NCBI RefSeq assembly: GCF_050870875.2
Contig: NZ_CP194041.2
Location: 4,154,001-4,218,000 of the forward strand
Length of the DNA: 64,000 nucleotides
Source: Agarivorans sp050870875
Lineage (GTDB): Bacteria > Pseudomonadota > Gammaproteobacteria > Enterobacterales > Celerinatantimonadaceae
Direction: 5' to 3'
Below, one piece after another: positions 18,929-28,273 of the stretch; the stretch's first letter is position 1, and each line of letters opens with the position of its first letter. The notes under the pieces are model-generated. The model was not told the origin of the DNA. It worked only from the letters and a program-made list of their open reading frames with translations, and made no database searches. Both the position numbers and the translations under genes were made by a program.

Positions 18929-19509
18929 AGCTAGGCAAATCCTGAGAAGAAATAGTATCGATGATAAGCGATTAAAACTTGGCTCACTTTACCAATGCAG
19001 GCCAAGATGAGCAAGCATACTCTGGTTTCAAACAAAGTATAGTGAGGACTATCACCGAAGATCAGACTTCACCACAGCGGTGTTGCACATTTTATAAACA
19101 AAACAGCAGGATCGATAAACTTTCAAGCAGATGAGTAAGGCCGTATATCAATTGAGCCCAATAGCTGCGACTCATCTGGTGATACTGATCGCTCGTTTGG
19201 CTAAGGCAACCGCGAATCTGAATTGGCTGATGCCGTATCAATCCACTGAAGCCTCAAGCTTGAGCTCCAATCGCTCTACTGTTGTTATAAAACATGGCTT
19301 AAGTCTCGCCTCTTAACAGCCCTTACAACAAGCGACCACTCACTTTGAAACAAAAAAAACCGCAAAAAAATTAAGCGAAGCCTAGCAAATAAAAATAAGC
19401 CAAATCATAAGCTTGCACTAAGAAAGTCCCAACAACTGCATCAAGCTGATTGACCAAGGCGAGACACAGACCTTAAGTTCTGATGCTCACTGAACACGAA
19501 ACGCTTTGT
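18929..19509. other. Intergenic region between mshQ end and mreB start
   Basis: This 581-base stretch separates the end of the pilus operon from the start of the mre operon and must contain the mreB promoter on the minus strand. I could not settle on a -35/-10 pair. A candidate terminator lies at 19353-19384. Short open frames here lack ribosome-binding sites and protein-like sequence, so I see no gene. Confidence 0.5.
19353..19384 (-). terminator. Weak candidate terminator of the msh operon
   Basis: On the minus strand TAGGC pairs with GCTTA (19372-19384, one G-T pair, loop TTC) and is followed by ATTTTTTTGCGGTTTTTTTT. The stem is short, so strength is doubtful, but the T-rich run and the position about 125 bases after the mshQ stop fit. 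Confidence 0.35.
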
Positions 19510-22500
19510 TTAATAGATCATCCGCCGCTCAATCACGCGCTCACTCTGGCGGAAGATCCCAAAACTCACTTCTCCTGCGCCGGCTTGATCATCATTATCA
19601 TCGAAACGGCCGTCTCCATTCCAGTCATCGCGCAACCAAAGGTTAGCAGGATGATGATCAGGATTGAAGTCTAACCAATACTGCACGCTGCCGGTGTTAT
19701 TTTGCCCCGGAGAAGCAAAGTCAAACCACAAAATGCCCTGATTTATCGCAGACGACCTGACCTTCACACGGCTGGCTCCTTCCCCCACAGCTGCAATTGT
19801 TTCTAAGTTCGGGGGCAGTGCCGCCGCTTCGGGCGCAACCTGTAGTATATTCTGACTCACATCGGTACAAGTATCCTCAGTATTGGCTTGATAACGGCCA
19901 TTTAAGAAATATTGCACCTCACCAGTTGCCGCGATCGGCTGCAACTCAGAGCCATAAGCATTGTTCAAACGCAAACGCCCGTGGCGAAACTCCGGCGCTT
20001 GACCTAAGGAACAACTACCATCGTCATTACAGTTAAACTGCGCGCCATCTTGATCGATTAAAACCAGTCCAATCTCCATGTCGCGAATCGGCTCTTCGCC
20101 AACCACGCCTTCGCGCTTAGTTAAACCGGAACTTACGGGGGAAGAGAGCTCAAACCAGCCTTGCGACCAGCCTTGCGGCACCGGGTCGATGAGCCAGCGT
20201 TGATTCACCTGCTCATCACTCAAACCACCTAACTGCCAATGATCCTTGGGCTCCCCGCCCTGAGCCACCACCTGCACCCGATAATCGGTAGCTGAATCAT
20301 AATTCTTAACCAAGTCTCCACCAGTATTATAGGCGCCAATCTTCCAGCTTAACTGTTGTTGCGGTTGACCCAAATAAGTAAAACTGCCACAGCCCGCGCG
20401 AATCTCTGAGGAGTCAAGGCCATAATATGCCGGATAAAAGCGGCCTACATCAACGCTGCCTTGCGGCGTAAATACCTCACCATTGGCCGCGGTCAGTGGA
20501 AAAGTATAATCGAGATAAGAGACAAGCTGCGCCTTTAAGGCGATACTCCCCACCTCATTCCAGGCTAAACCCTCATAAGTCGCCCGCCCATTTTCCCAAG
20601 TCACATCAGCTACCGTTAGCTCACCATCAAACACCTCTATAAGGCCACTCCCATCGGGATCGAGTGGAGTATTTAATTGATAACTGACTTTCACCGCCTG
20701 ACTCGACTCGGGCTTAAAATTAGCCGTGGTACAATCTGTAAGCGGGCCATCGCAATTACCCTTCAGCGCCACCAGTTCAGCCCCAAAGGGCGCGCCGGCG
20801 GCAACAAAGCCATCCCCGCTTGAGGCCGTCCCCTGCGGGTTCTCCTTCCCGCTTGGGGAGCGAACATCGCTCCAAACAAAACGCTCTGGCAGCCAATCCA
20901 GGTTGACACTGGCACGTAAGGTCTGCAGACCCTCATCATCTATACTGTCATTTTTATCTCGAAAATTTACCGCAATCTTGCCAGCATCGGGATAAACCAA
21001 GGCGATGTTCTCGCTTTGACCAGCGGTAAACTGAACCTTCACATCGCTCGCCTCACGCTCTGCTGCGCCCACTAAAGTCCCCTTCACACTCAAGCTCTGC
21101 GAGCCCTGACTGGGGTTTAGGTAGTCACTCCAGAAAGATAGCGATTTCTCGCCCGCATAATTGACGATCTGCGCACAGCCCGGGCCATCTTGATTTTTAC
21201 CCACGGCGGTTAAGCGCAAACGCGCATCGGTATTCGCGATATGCGGGTTCTCCCCATAGCTGCCGCTTAGTTCAGTTTTGAAACCGTAGGCTTTAAAATC
21301 AACATTCTGACTATCAAAAATACTGCCATCCTGAGCTTTCAGGCTGGTCTGCCCCTCAAGGGCATGAAAGATACTCAGCTGCACTTGGCCTTGATCATCG
21401 GCTGCAAAAGTATACTGAGCCGCACCATTAATACTCGGGCTTAAGCTGCCATAACCGTTGTTGGCCGGATTGAGGATTGCCCATTCGCCATTACCGCTAC
21501 TGCTGCTTAAATCCACCGAGCCGAGAAAGCTTTGATCAACCGCACCATCCAGCAGCGCGGTTAAAGTAACGGTATGCGCTTCACAACTTAAGCCGATAGA
21601 GGCCACTTCCAGTTTTAGCGCCGCCTCCCCCACCGGCGGGTCACCAATACAGGTTTGAAATTGACTCGCAGGAATAATAGTTAAGCGATGCTCACTAGGT
21701 TTTTGCCAATACAGATAATAATACTCATTACCTGTATGTTCATGATATCGAAACTCAACTTTGTGCCAACCTTTTGCCAAGTTCAGAGACACTCGATTTT
21801 GCGGTTGTTCAGATTTACTATGTAGACCATAGTAGCCAGTGACCACTTGCTCATCAATCAGCAGCTCAACTGCATCATCCCCATCCACCGCAAACTGGTA
21901 AGTCCCTGATTCTGGGGCATTCAAATAACCGCTGATAATTCCCAGGTAGTAATCTTGTTGTGAACTGTGAGGATTCACATCTCGGCCGCCACCATTAATC
22001 CGAGTTAAAATAGAGCTGCCTAAATAGTATTTCTCTACCGCTTGTTGCTTAACAAGCTTCTGGTACTGCTTAGCATTTTCGGGCGAACGCTGTTTTCGCT
22101 CACTATTCCAAGGGCGACTATCATAAGTAGAAAAATTCAAGCCCGCAGGACAAACTGGCGGTGGGGTATATGTGCCTTCACACATCGGCGAAAAATCGAC
22201 TTCGCCAGCATTTGCAACACCGTAAACTTTGCTGCCTTGGGCTAAGTCTATAATTTTGTGTCGAGAGAATAAGGCTCCGCTGACTTCGGCTTGGTACTCT
22301 AGGCGAATATTTTTTCGAGCATAAGCAACAAATGCAGCTTTGGTCTCCTGAGCTAACTCAATTCTGTCTCGCGTATAAATCGCTAATCGTAGTGGATTGC
22401 CATTGAAATTAAGTTGCGATTGATAGCCAGTAATAAAGTGTTCTTTAACAAAGATTTTAACGGTACCGCTGTTGCCCAGCACTTCGAGCTTTGCATTACC

Positions 22501-23043
22501 CCCGAGATCAAAATTTCCATCGATCCAATAGCTTCCTGGTGAAAGGCGCAAAATACTCTGGTAATCCAGAGCAATATTTTTGATGAAATACTCATCGCGT
22601 TGGCTTGAAAAAGTAATGACACTTCGCGTGCCGCCTCGAATATCGCCAAAATTATCGGTGTTGTAGGCCTCGCCACCAAGCGTAATGCTCTCTTGATAAC
22701 CAACATTGACGGACTGGCCTCGACTTTTTTTCTTAACGGCAACATTAGTCCCGTCATTAGCTAACTCACCGCTTACCCGGCACTCTCGGTTGGCGTCAGG
22801 ACAGGTATATGTGAAAGAACCCTCGTTATCTATATCCGCAACATCCAACTGACCTTGATTGGAACCAAATATTTGCGCTTCATAACCGATGGAAAGTACC
22901 GAATTTGGCGCTGAAGACGCGATTGGCCCTGAGAACACTTCACCACATTCCACCGCCCAAACACTGTGTGACACCAATAAGCTTAAGGCCAAACCAGAAG
23001 CACCATCAAACAACAAACGAACAACCTGCTTTAAATAGTTCAT
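19510..23043 (-). CDS. mshQ: MSHA biogenesis protein MshQ, candidate pilus-tip adhesin
   Basis: The last gene of the msh operon encodes a 1177-residue exported protein with a signal peptide (about 1-30, ending SVWA). The middle (about 320-465) resembles a PA14 carbohydrate-binding domain: YYLGIISGYLNAPESGTY, DGDDAVELLID, KGWHKVEFRYHEHTG and YYLYW. The rest is beta-rich and fits the DUF6701 region of MshQ proteins. Several Cys pairs could form disulfides. The start overlaps the mshP stop as ATGA. Adhesin function is inferred from position and the PA14-like domain. Confidence 0.85.
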   Translation of the reverse strand: MNYLKQVVRLLFDGASGLALSLLVSHSVWAVECGEVFSGPIASSAPNSVLSIGYEAQIFGSNQGQLDVADIDNEGSFTYTCPDANRECRVSGELANDGTNVAVKKKSRGQSVNVGYQESITLGGEAYNTDNFGDIRGGTRSVITFSSQRDEYFIKNIALDYQSILRLSPGSYWIDGNFDLGGNAKLEVLGNSGTVKIFVKEHFITGYQSQLNFNGNPLRLAIYTRDRIELAQETKAAFVAYARKNIRLEYQAEVSGALFSRHKIIDLAQGSKVYGVANAGEVDFSPMCEGTYTPPPVCPAGLNFSTYDSRPWNSERKQRSPENAKQYQKLVKQQAVEKYYLGSSILTRINGGGRDVNPHSSQQDYYLGIISGYLNAPESGTYQFAVDGDDAVELLIDEQVVTGYYGLHSKSEQPQNRVSLNLAKGWHKVEFRYHEHTGNEYYYLYWQKPSEHRLTIIPASQFQTCIGDPPVGEAALKLEVASIGLSCEAHTVTLTALLDGAVDQSFLGSVDLSSSSGNGEWAILNPANNGYGSLSPSINGAAQYTFAADDQGQVQLSIFHALEGQTSLKAQDGSIFDSQNVDFKAYGFKTELSGSYGENPHIANTDARLRLTAVGKNQDGPGCAQIVNYAGEKSLSFWSDYLNPSQGSQSLSVKGTLVGAAEREASDVKVQFTAGQSENIALVYPDAGKIAVNFRDKNDSIDDEGLQTLRASVNLDWLPERFVWSDVRSPSGKENPQGTASSGDGFVAAGAPFGAELVALKGNCDGPLTDCTTANFKPESSQAVKVSYQLNTPLDPDGSGLIEVFDGELTVADVTWENGRATYEGLAWNEVGSIALKAQLVSYLDYTFPLTAANGEVFTPQGSVDVGRFYPAYYGLDSSEIRAGCGSFTYLGQPQQQLSWKIGAYNTGGDLVKNYDSATDYRVQVVAQGGEPKDHWQLGGLSDEQVNQRWLIDPVPQGWSQGWFELSSPVSSGLTKREGVVGEEPIRDMEIGLVLIDQDGAQFNCNDDGSCSLGQAPEFRHGRLRLNNAYGSELQPIAATGEVQYFLNGRYQANTEDTCTDVSQNILQVAPEAAALPPNLETIAAVGEGASRVKVRSSAINQGILWFDFASPGQNNTGSVQYWLDFNPDHHPANLWLRDDWNGDGRFDDNDDQAGAGEVSFGIFRQSERVIERRMIY

Positions 23044-23507
23044 AAGGAACTCCGGGTCTGTACCCTTTGGCTGCGTTGTACCGCCACCCCACCTGCGCCA
23101 CAGCTGGCGGTGGCGCTCAAATCAAAAAAGCGCGTATCAGATAACCCCACCGCCGAGACCGCCAGGCGATTACAGCGAAGCTGCACACGACAGTTGGCAA
23201 AACCTTCACCGGTCAACGTGGGATTTAAGTTCACGTCGGCACAATCAGCAGGATTAGGCAGATTAAGCGGAAATAACTCGGACAAGGCCTGCTCCAAGCC
23301 CGATGCCGCGGCTAGGTTGGCCCGGGTGCCCAAGACCTCCCAGGCGGCATTGCGCGAAGTATCTTGGATCATGCTGCTTAAGCCCGCCCCCAGCAGCGCC
23401 ATCACCACAATCACAAACAAAGCCACCAGCAAAGCGCTACCGCGCTGGCGGTCGCACCGACTGGGTAAGCGATACAAACTACGGTTGGTTGAGCACCACA
23501 ATGTCAT
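23040..23507 (-). CDS. mshP: MSHA minor pilin-like protein MshP
   Basis: A 155-residue PilX/GspK-like minor component. The N-terminus reads RQRG then SALLVALFVIVVMALLGAGL, so it has a pilin-type hydrophobic helix. The residue after the presumed cleavage glycine (23) is Ser, and the Glu5 typical of major pilins is missing, as in other MshP/PilX proteins. It overlaps mshO by 29 bases and mshQ by four. The leader is unusually long, and a later start cannot be excluded. Confidence 0.82.
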   Translation of the reverse strand: MTLWCSTNRSLYRLPSRCDRQRGSALLVALFVIVVMALLGAGLSSMIQDTSRNAAWEVLGTRANLAAASGLEQALSELFPLNLPNPADCADVNLNPTLTGEGFANCRVQLRCNRLAVSAVGLSDTRFFDLSATASCGAGGVAVQRSQRVQTRSSL

Positions 23508-24291
23508 GATTAAATTCCACTACTTCATTATTTTCAACAAAGGCCAGGCGCAGATTCACTAAACCGTTTCGGGTTAAGCTGGGCTCAACTACCCGAAACG
23601 GCTGAACCGAGCTTGGCATCTGTAGTTTACTTGCCATCAACACCCCATTGGTAGCACTCGCTGGCTGGTAACGGATTAAATTGCTGCCTTCGACACAGTA
23701 GCGCACCGGCTCACTAAGAATAAACAAACGCTGCGCTGGAGAACCACTGGCAAAATTCACCGGATTAGCAAAATTGAGCGTACTCAGCCCTGAACCCGCA
23801 TCTGCGCGCATGCTATTTAGACAAAACACTTTGCCGGTCTCTAAATCACAGCCAGCATCGAGCAACTGACCCGCGCCATTTAAAACTTCATTGCTACTTA
23901 ATACATAAACACTAGCCCAAGCATTGCCCTGCGCCGCGACCACCGGCTGGCTCGGGGAAGTGACCACACTGGCAGAAACTGCACTATTCGGGGCAATGGG
24001 CAGGTCAATATAGGTATGACTGGAAAGCGTTGGCACAAAACTCAGGCAATAGTCAGCTTGATTATTCTTATTGGGATCCAAGCGAGCACTATTGGGTAGG
24101 CTATTATGCAACTCCCGACTCAAGCGCTGCAGGGCAAAACGAGCCTCGCCGAGCAATACCTGGCGGTCGGCCCCTTGGCGATAAATTAAGCTACCGGTAC
24201 GAATAAAATCACTGCTGGCGATGGCTAAAATCGCCAGCAGTACCATGGTGAGCACTAATTCGATGAGGGTGAAACCGCTCGGGCGCTTCAT
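23479..24291 (-). CDS. mshO: MSHA minor pilin MshO
   Basis: I start at ATG 24291 rather than the in-frame GTG at 24303. GGTGGA lies 7 bases upstream, and the start shares one base with the mshD stop (TGATG). The 270-residue protein then begins MKRPSG followed by FTLIELVLTMVLLAIL, a six-residue leader with a prepilin peptidase site and Glu5. The body is larger than a major pilin, as expected for a PilW/GspJ-like initiation-complex subunit. Confidence 0.88.
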   Translation of the reverse strand: MKRPSGFTLIELVLTMVLLAILAIASSDFIRTGSLIYRQGADRQVLLGEARFALQRLSRELHNSLPNSARLDPNKNNQADYCLSFVPTLSSHTYIDLPIAPNSAVSASVVTSPSQPVVAAQGNAWASVYVLSSNEVLNGAGQLLDAGCDLETGKVFCLNSMRADAGSGLSTLNFANPVNFASGSPAQRLFILSEPVRYCVEGSNLIRYQPASATNGVLMASKLQMPSSVQPFRVVEPSLTRNGLVNLRLAFVENNEVVEFNHDIVVLNQP

Positions 24292-24839
24292 CAGTAATTC
24301 CACCGATAGGCACTAAAAGCATAGTCTACCGAATTAGGTGCTCTCACCCACAGGTCAATCCGTTTCGCCTGATTTTGCCCATGCTCCGAACTATCAATCG
24401 CCACTCGATAACTATAATGACGATACACATCGGCTAAATCGACGCCCAGACTATCGTCGATGGTGATATACCGACCATCGGTCACATAATCATCCACATC
24501 GTTATACTGCGCACGGCTCTCGCCATCGGGACCATAATTTGCGCGAGTCGTACAAATTTGAGAAGCGGTTGGTGCAGACGCTTCGCCGCAACGCCAGAGG
24601 CCTCCGCCAGTATGATCAGAGCGCTGATCAAAGGATTTGGTCAAGATCTCATTCATCAGACTGGATCCCAACTCAGCGGCGCGGATCTGATAAACCGGAT
24701 CGATGCTACGCCGCGCCAAGGGCGCCATAAAAGAGCTAATCACCACCAGTGCTATCGCCATGACCACCATGCCAACCACCAGCTCAATCAGGGTAAACCC
24801 GCGCACCACCGCACGGCTCACAACATGCTTATTCGGCAT
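24291..24839 (-). CDS. mshD: MSHA minor pilin MshD
   Basis: I choose ATG 24839 over the upstream TTG at 24860 because GGAGGG lies 8 bases before it, within the end of mshC. The 182-residue protein has a 14-residue leader ending RG, then FTLIELVVGMVVMAIALVV, a class III prepilin signature with Glu5. The PilV/GspI-like body fits MshD. It lies between mshC and mshO and is coupled to both. Confidence 0.88.
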   Translation of the reverse strand: MPNKHVVSRAVVRGFTLIELVVGMVVMAIALVVISSFMAPLARRSIDPVYQIRAAELGSSLMNEILTKSFDQRSDHTGGGLWRCGEASAPTASQICTTRANYGPDGESRAQYNDVDDYVTDGRYITIDDSLGVDLADVYRHYSYRVAIDSSEHGQNQAKRIDLWVRAPNSVDYAFSAYRWNY

Positions 24840-25329
24840 GAATGTAACCCTCCGCCTCAATCACAATGGCTTGGCTTTGCTCTCCCTGAATAGTAATGCG
24901 GCAAGGCAGGCGACGACACAGGCTGGAGTCGGCGAGAATAACTCGCCCCATGCCATTAAATACCAGCTTTCCCTGACTCACCGTGAGTCGCTCGGAGAAT
25001 TCGACCGTGGTCGGACCGATGGGCTGGTCACGGCAACGACCACTCGTATCAATTTCACCAGAATAATAGGAGTGGGCATCAATTTGCAGGAAGAAGCAGC
25101 GCTGATGGTTATTATTCTCATCCGGATAGCTATTCATCGCCTGAGTTTGCACCAACTGCAAACGACTCACCAGTTGCTCGCGTAAACTCAGTTCATCAAC
25201 ACCACTACGTAAAAACTTTGGGGCCACCGTCACCGCCAAAATAGCGATTAAGATGAGAGTAATCACCAGTTCAACCAGAGTGAAACCGGTATAACGGCAA
25301 TGAGGTCTTAGCGGGATATGCAAGTGCAC
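24829..25329 (-). CDS. mshC: MSHA minor pilin MshC
   Basis: A 166-residue GspH/FimT-like minor pilin. The leader ends YTG and is followed by FTLVELVITLILIAILAV. No ATG precedes the cleavage site: the only options are GTG 25329 and TTG 25323, and neither has a strong ribosome-binding site. Together with the terminator just upstream, this suggests it is made at far lower levels than the major pilin MshA. Confidence 0.85.
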   Translation of the reverse strand: MHLHIPLRPHCRYTGFTLVELVITLILIAILAVTVAPKFLRSGVDELSLREQLVSRLQLVQTQAMNSYPDENNNHQRCFFLQIDAHSYYSGEIDTSGRCRDQPIGPTTVEFSERLTVSQGKLVFNGMGRVILADSSLCRRLPCRITIQGEQSQAIVIEAEGYIHAE

Positions 25330-25330
25330 C

Positions 25331-25362
25331 CAAAATTAATAAAGGCTAGCCGAAGCTAGCCC
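25331..25362 (-). terminator. Intrinsic terminator or attenuator between mshA and mshC
   Basis: On the minus strand GGCTAGC (25361-25355), tetraloop TTCG, GCTAGCC (25350-25344), then TTTATTAATTTT. The UUCG loop makes a very stable hairpin. It lies 9 bases after the mshA stop and before mshC. Confidence 0.75.
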
Positions 25363-25370
25363 TTAACTCA

Positions 25371-25850
25371 TTAACAGCCATCTGTTGTCGATGTTACATC
25401 TGGAGCATCACCAGAGTTTACGGCAGGCGTATAAATCACTTGGCAAGACTTGCCCGTTGGCGGAGTATAATCTGCGGGGACAAAGGTTACTGCGGTATTC
25501 ACTGCTGGTGTTGAAGGCGTAACAGTCCAATCAGCCAAGGTAACATCTAACCATAAATTTATTTGAGTACTACCAAATGCAGTGCCATCAGGGTAGCCAA
25601 AACGGACGGCTACCGCAGGATCTGTCAAGGTTACCGCTGATGATTTCTCTTGTCCTGCAATAGCAGCCTTACTGTATACCAGATTTGCCCCTCCCTTGAG
25701 TGCAGCTTCCAAACCTTTGACTGTAGAGGTTCTCGCATCATCAGTGAGATTCAGAAATTTTGGTGCGGCGGTCACCGCCAAGATCCCCAAAATAATAATC
25801 ACAATCACCAATTCGATGAGCGTAAAGCCTTGTTGTTTCATTGTTTTCAT
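25371..25850 (-). CDS. mshA: MSHA major pilin MshA
   Basis: The 159-residue protein is the pilus-fibre subunit. An eight-residue leader (MKTMKQQG) is followed by FTLIELVIVIIILGILAV, a textbook prepilin peptidase site with Glu5. Cys136 and the C-terminal residue Cys159 probably form the disulfide that closes the type IVa D-region. AAGGA sits 7 bases before the ATG, stronger than for its neighbours, and a stable terminator follows. Both suit a highly expressed major subunit. Confidence 0.92.
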   Translation of the reverse strand: MKTMKQQGFTLIELVIVIIILGILAVTAAPKFLNLTDDARTSTVKGLEAALKGGANLVYSKAAIAGQEKSSAVTLTDPAVAVRFGYPDGTAFGSTQINLWLDVTLADWTVTPSTPAVNTAVTFVPADYTPPTGKSCQVIYTPAVNSGDAPDVTSTTDGC

Positions 25851-25885
25851 TTCTATATCCTTAGAAAATTATTGATTTAAAATCG

Positions 25886-26563
25886 TTAGTTAGGAATATT
25901 GGTAAATACCCGCCCCGCGGCAGGCTGATAGCTAAAATTATTGGATGATGTTTCATCACTTCCTGGGTTTAAATAACTGCCATCGCTACTTTTTGCCAAG
26001 GAATTCACCTGATAAAAGATACAACGGCTGGCTTCTGCTGCACCGGTCACGGTGGCATAATACTTATAGTAATCGCCTTGGGTCGCCACTTCGCTAAAAT
26101 TGGCGGTAGCTCTTGCTGGATTCTGTAAGATTGCCTCCCATACCTTAATACATTTGCTGCCCGAAATCGTCCCCGGGTCCACTGCCTCGTTGTCACTACT
26201 CATTGGATAGCCGGGAGCCACACTGCCATTACTAATTTGCGCCGCTGTTGGCGTGGTTAAATACAGTTGCTGGGCGTCATAAATCACTTTATTTTTACCG
26301 TTTTCACTGGGACGGCCTTCGGCTTCCCACTGCGCTCGAGCTAAGGAGACCCCTGTCGCAAAACCACCAGCAACGCCCTCTAAACTTGCGATTTTGGCCT
26401 CATCGGTAACATCTAAAAATCGGGGTAAAGCGGTCGCCGCCAAAATGCCGAGGATCACAATCACAATCACCAATTCAATAAGCGAGAAACCACTTTGCTG
26501 AGTCCGCAGCGCGCCTGCTGTTGAATATTTCGTCACCTGCCATCCACTCCCATCAATCATCAT
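25886..26563 (-). CDS. mshB: MSHA pilin-like protein MshB
   Basis: A 225-residue second pilin. A 25-residue leader ends QQSG, followed by FSLIELVIVIVILGILAATALPRFLDV, which is very like MshA in the helix. The globular part is longer than in MshA and carries three Cys. It follows mshF with an ATGATGA junction, so the start could be either of two adjacent ATG codons. Role inferred from operon position: a minor pilin encoded just before mshA, as in Vibrio. Confidence 0.88.
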   Translation of the reverse strand: MMIDGSGWQVTKYSTAGALRTQQSGFSLIELVIVIVILGILAATALPRFLDVTDEAKIASLEGVAGGFATGVSLARAQWEAEGRPSENGKNKVIYDAQQLYLTTPTAAQISNGSVAPGYPMSSDNEAVDPGTISGSKCIKVWEAILQNPARATANFSEVATQGDYYKYYATVTGAAEASRCIFYQVNSLAKSSDGSYLNPGSDETSSNNFSYQPAAGRVFTNIPN

Positions 26564-27024
26564 CGATTTGTCACCAAGCCCTGGCTTGCGTGGTAAATAA
26601 TTTCACCTTGCGGCGCCAAATGGTAATAACAGCGCTGCTGCTGATACTTGGCCTTGGCTTGCGCTTCAAGACTGAATTCAAAACCAATCATATACCGCCA
26701 CAATTGCAAACACTGTGCAGTTGAACTCACTTGTGGCCAACCAGCATCATTCATCTCCAGCCTAAAACTATCGACGTCAGCCGCTTGCGGATGCTCTAAA
26801 GCTTGCTGATATAAATTTAAGCTTAGCTGCTTGGGTCGCGACTGGGCCAACCACAAACCATGAAACACTCCTAACTGAGACTTCCAAGTTTGCGTATACT
26901 CTTCTACAAGCTGTTGTTCTGCATGGTTTATTGTCCTCATTAGGCTGGCTAAAAGCAACCATACAAGCAACAAAACAATGGATAGACTCACTAGCCAACG
27001 AAAACGAGCCGAGTGAGAAGACAT
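26560..27024 (-). CDS. mshF: MSHA biogenesis protein MshF
   Basis: I use ATG 27024 (154 residues) rather than GTG 27051 because GGGAGA lies about 9 bases upstream, beyond the mshG stop. The protein has one N-terminal membrane segment (about 10-30) and a periplasmic domain with two Cys near the C-terminus. Sequence motifs alone do not identify it; the name comes from its place between mshG and mshB. Its exact role in pilus assembly is unknown. Confidence 0.8.
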   Translation of the reverse strand: MSSHSARFRWLVSLSIVLLLVWLLLASLMRTINHAEQQLVEEYTQTWKSQLGVFHGLWLAQSRPKQLSLNLYQQALEHPQAADVDSFRLEMNDAGWPQVSSTAQCLQLWRYMIGFEFSLEAQAKAKYQQQRCYYHLAPQGEIIYHASQGLVTNR

Positions 27025-27043
27025 TTTGCGGTTCTCCCGCTGT

Positions 27044-28273
27044 CTAGCCACCCCTGACAGCTCGCATCATATCCCACATTGGGGTAAAGATCCCCAGCGC
27101 TAAAATCAACACCATCACCGCAACAATACAGATTAAAATAGGTTCGATCCGCGCGGTCAAACTCTTCAAATCATAGTCCACTTCACGTTCGTAAAAATCA
27201 GCGGCTTCGGCGAGTAGTTCATCCACTTGACCAGTCTCTTCTCCCACCGAGATCATTTGCAGTACCAATGGCGTAAATAAACCACTCGCGGTGGCGTTAC
27301 GCAGTAAGCTTTCGCCCCGTTCAATCCCACGCCGCATGTCAACAATCCGCTCAGCCATGAAGGCATTATCAACCGCCGCCGCCACCAGCGATAAGGCTTG
27401 GTTAAGCGGAACACCGGCGCCAAGCATCATCGAAAAACTACGCGAGAAACGGGCTAACAATGAACGCTCGATCACCGAGCCCACCACCGGTAAACGCAAG
27501 CGGGTTTTATCCCAACGCAGCCGCCCCGCTGGCGTGGCTAAATACCCACGAACCGCAAAAATTGCAGCCACCACTGCCACCAATAACCAGGGCCAATAGT
27601 TCACAAAAAAGTTCGAGGTGCCAATTAATATTCGGGTTGCCAAAGGCAGCTCGGCATTAAAACGACCAAAAATTTCGGCAAACTTAGGGATCACAAAAAT
27701 ATTAAGGATCACCATTGCAATCACAATTGCTAAGATCACAAAGGTTGGATAACGCATTGCCGTTTTAATCCGTTTACGGGTATCCATCTCCAACTCAAGA
27801 TATTGGGATAGCTGCAAAAATGCTTGCTCCAACTGACCGGTATTCTCGCCAACATGCACAATACTAACAAACAACTGCGAGAAGACTTTAGGATACTCCG
27901 CCATCGCCGTCGATAGCGTTCGTCCACTACTGAGCGAATCGTAAACGCCAGCCAGTGCTAGTTGTAAACTCTTGCTATGCGCGCTCTCGGCTAAGCCATT
28001 AATCGCTCGCATAATTGGGATCCCAGCCTTGGTCAGCGAATACATCTGCCGTGTAAATACCACCAGCTCATCTAATTTGATCCGCCCTTGCCATAGGCCA
28101 CTTAAATCGAGCGTGCTCAAGCCCTGACCCTTGGCTTTTATTTCGGCAATTTTTATCGGCGTCAATCCCCGGCGAAGCAAACTTTCTGCCGCTGAATTTT
28201 GCGAACTCGCCTCTAGCTCGCCATCGATTAAGCGACCACTACTATCACGAACTTGATAGTGGAAAATAGCCAT
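27044..28273 (-). CDS. mshG: MSHA inner-membrane platform protein MshG
   Basis: A 409-residue PilC/GspF-family platform protein that couples the cytoplasmic motor to the growing pilus. The N-terminus MAIFHYQVRDSSGRLIDGELEA and the duplicated cytoplasmic domains (FTRQMYSLTKAGIPI and FSRSFSMMLGAGVPL) each precede membrane segments, as in the family. It overlaps mshE by one base and precedes mshF. Confidence 0.95.
   Translation of the reverse strand: MAIFHYQVRDSSGRLIDGELEASSQNSAAESLLRRGLTPIKIAEIKAKGQGLSTLDLSGLWQGRIKLDELVVFTRQMYSLTKAGIPIMRAINGLAESAHSKSLQLALAGVYDSLSSGRTLSTAMAEYPKVFSQLFVSIVHVGENTGQLEQAFLQLSQYLELEMDTRKRIKTAMRYPTFVILAIVIAMVILNIFVIPKFAEIFGRFNAELPLATRILIGTSNFFVNYWPWLLVAVVAAIFAVRGYLATPAGRLRWDKTRLRLPVVGSVIERSLLARFSRSFSMMLGAGVPLNQALSLVAAAVDNAFMAERIVDMRRGIERGESLLRNATASGLFTPLVLQMISVGEETGQVDELLAEAADFYEREVDYDLKSLTARIEPILICIVAVMVLILALGIFTPMWDMMRAVRGG

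Noticed and set aside
19131..19316. 61-residue frame between mshQ and mreB
   Set aside because: No ribosome-binding site, odd composition and no neighbour on the same strand.
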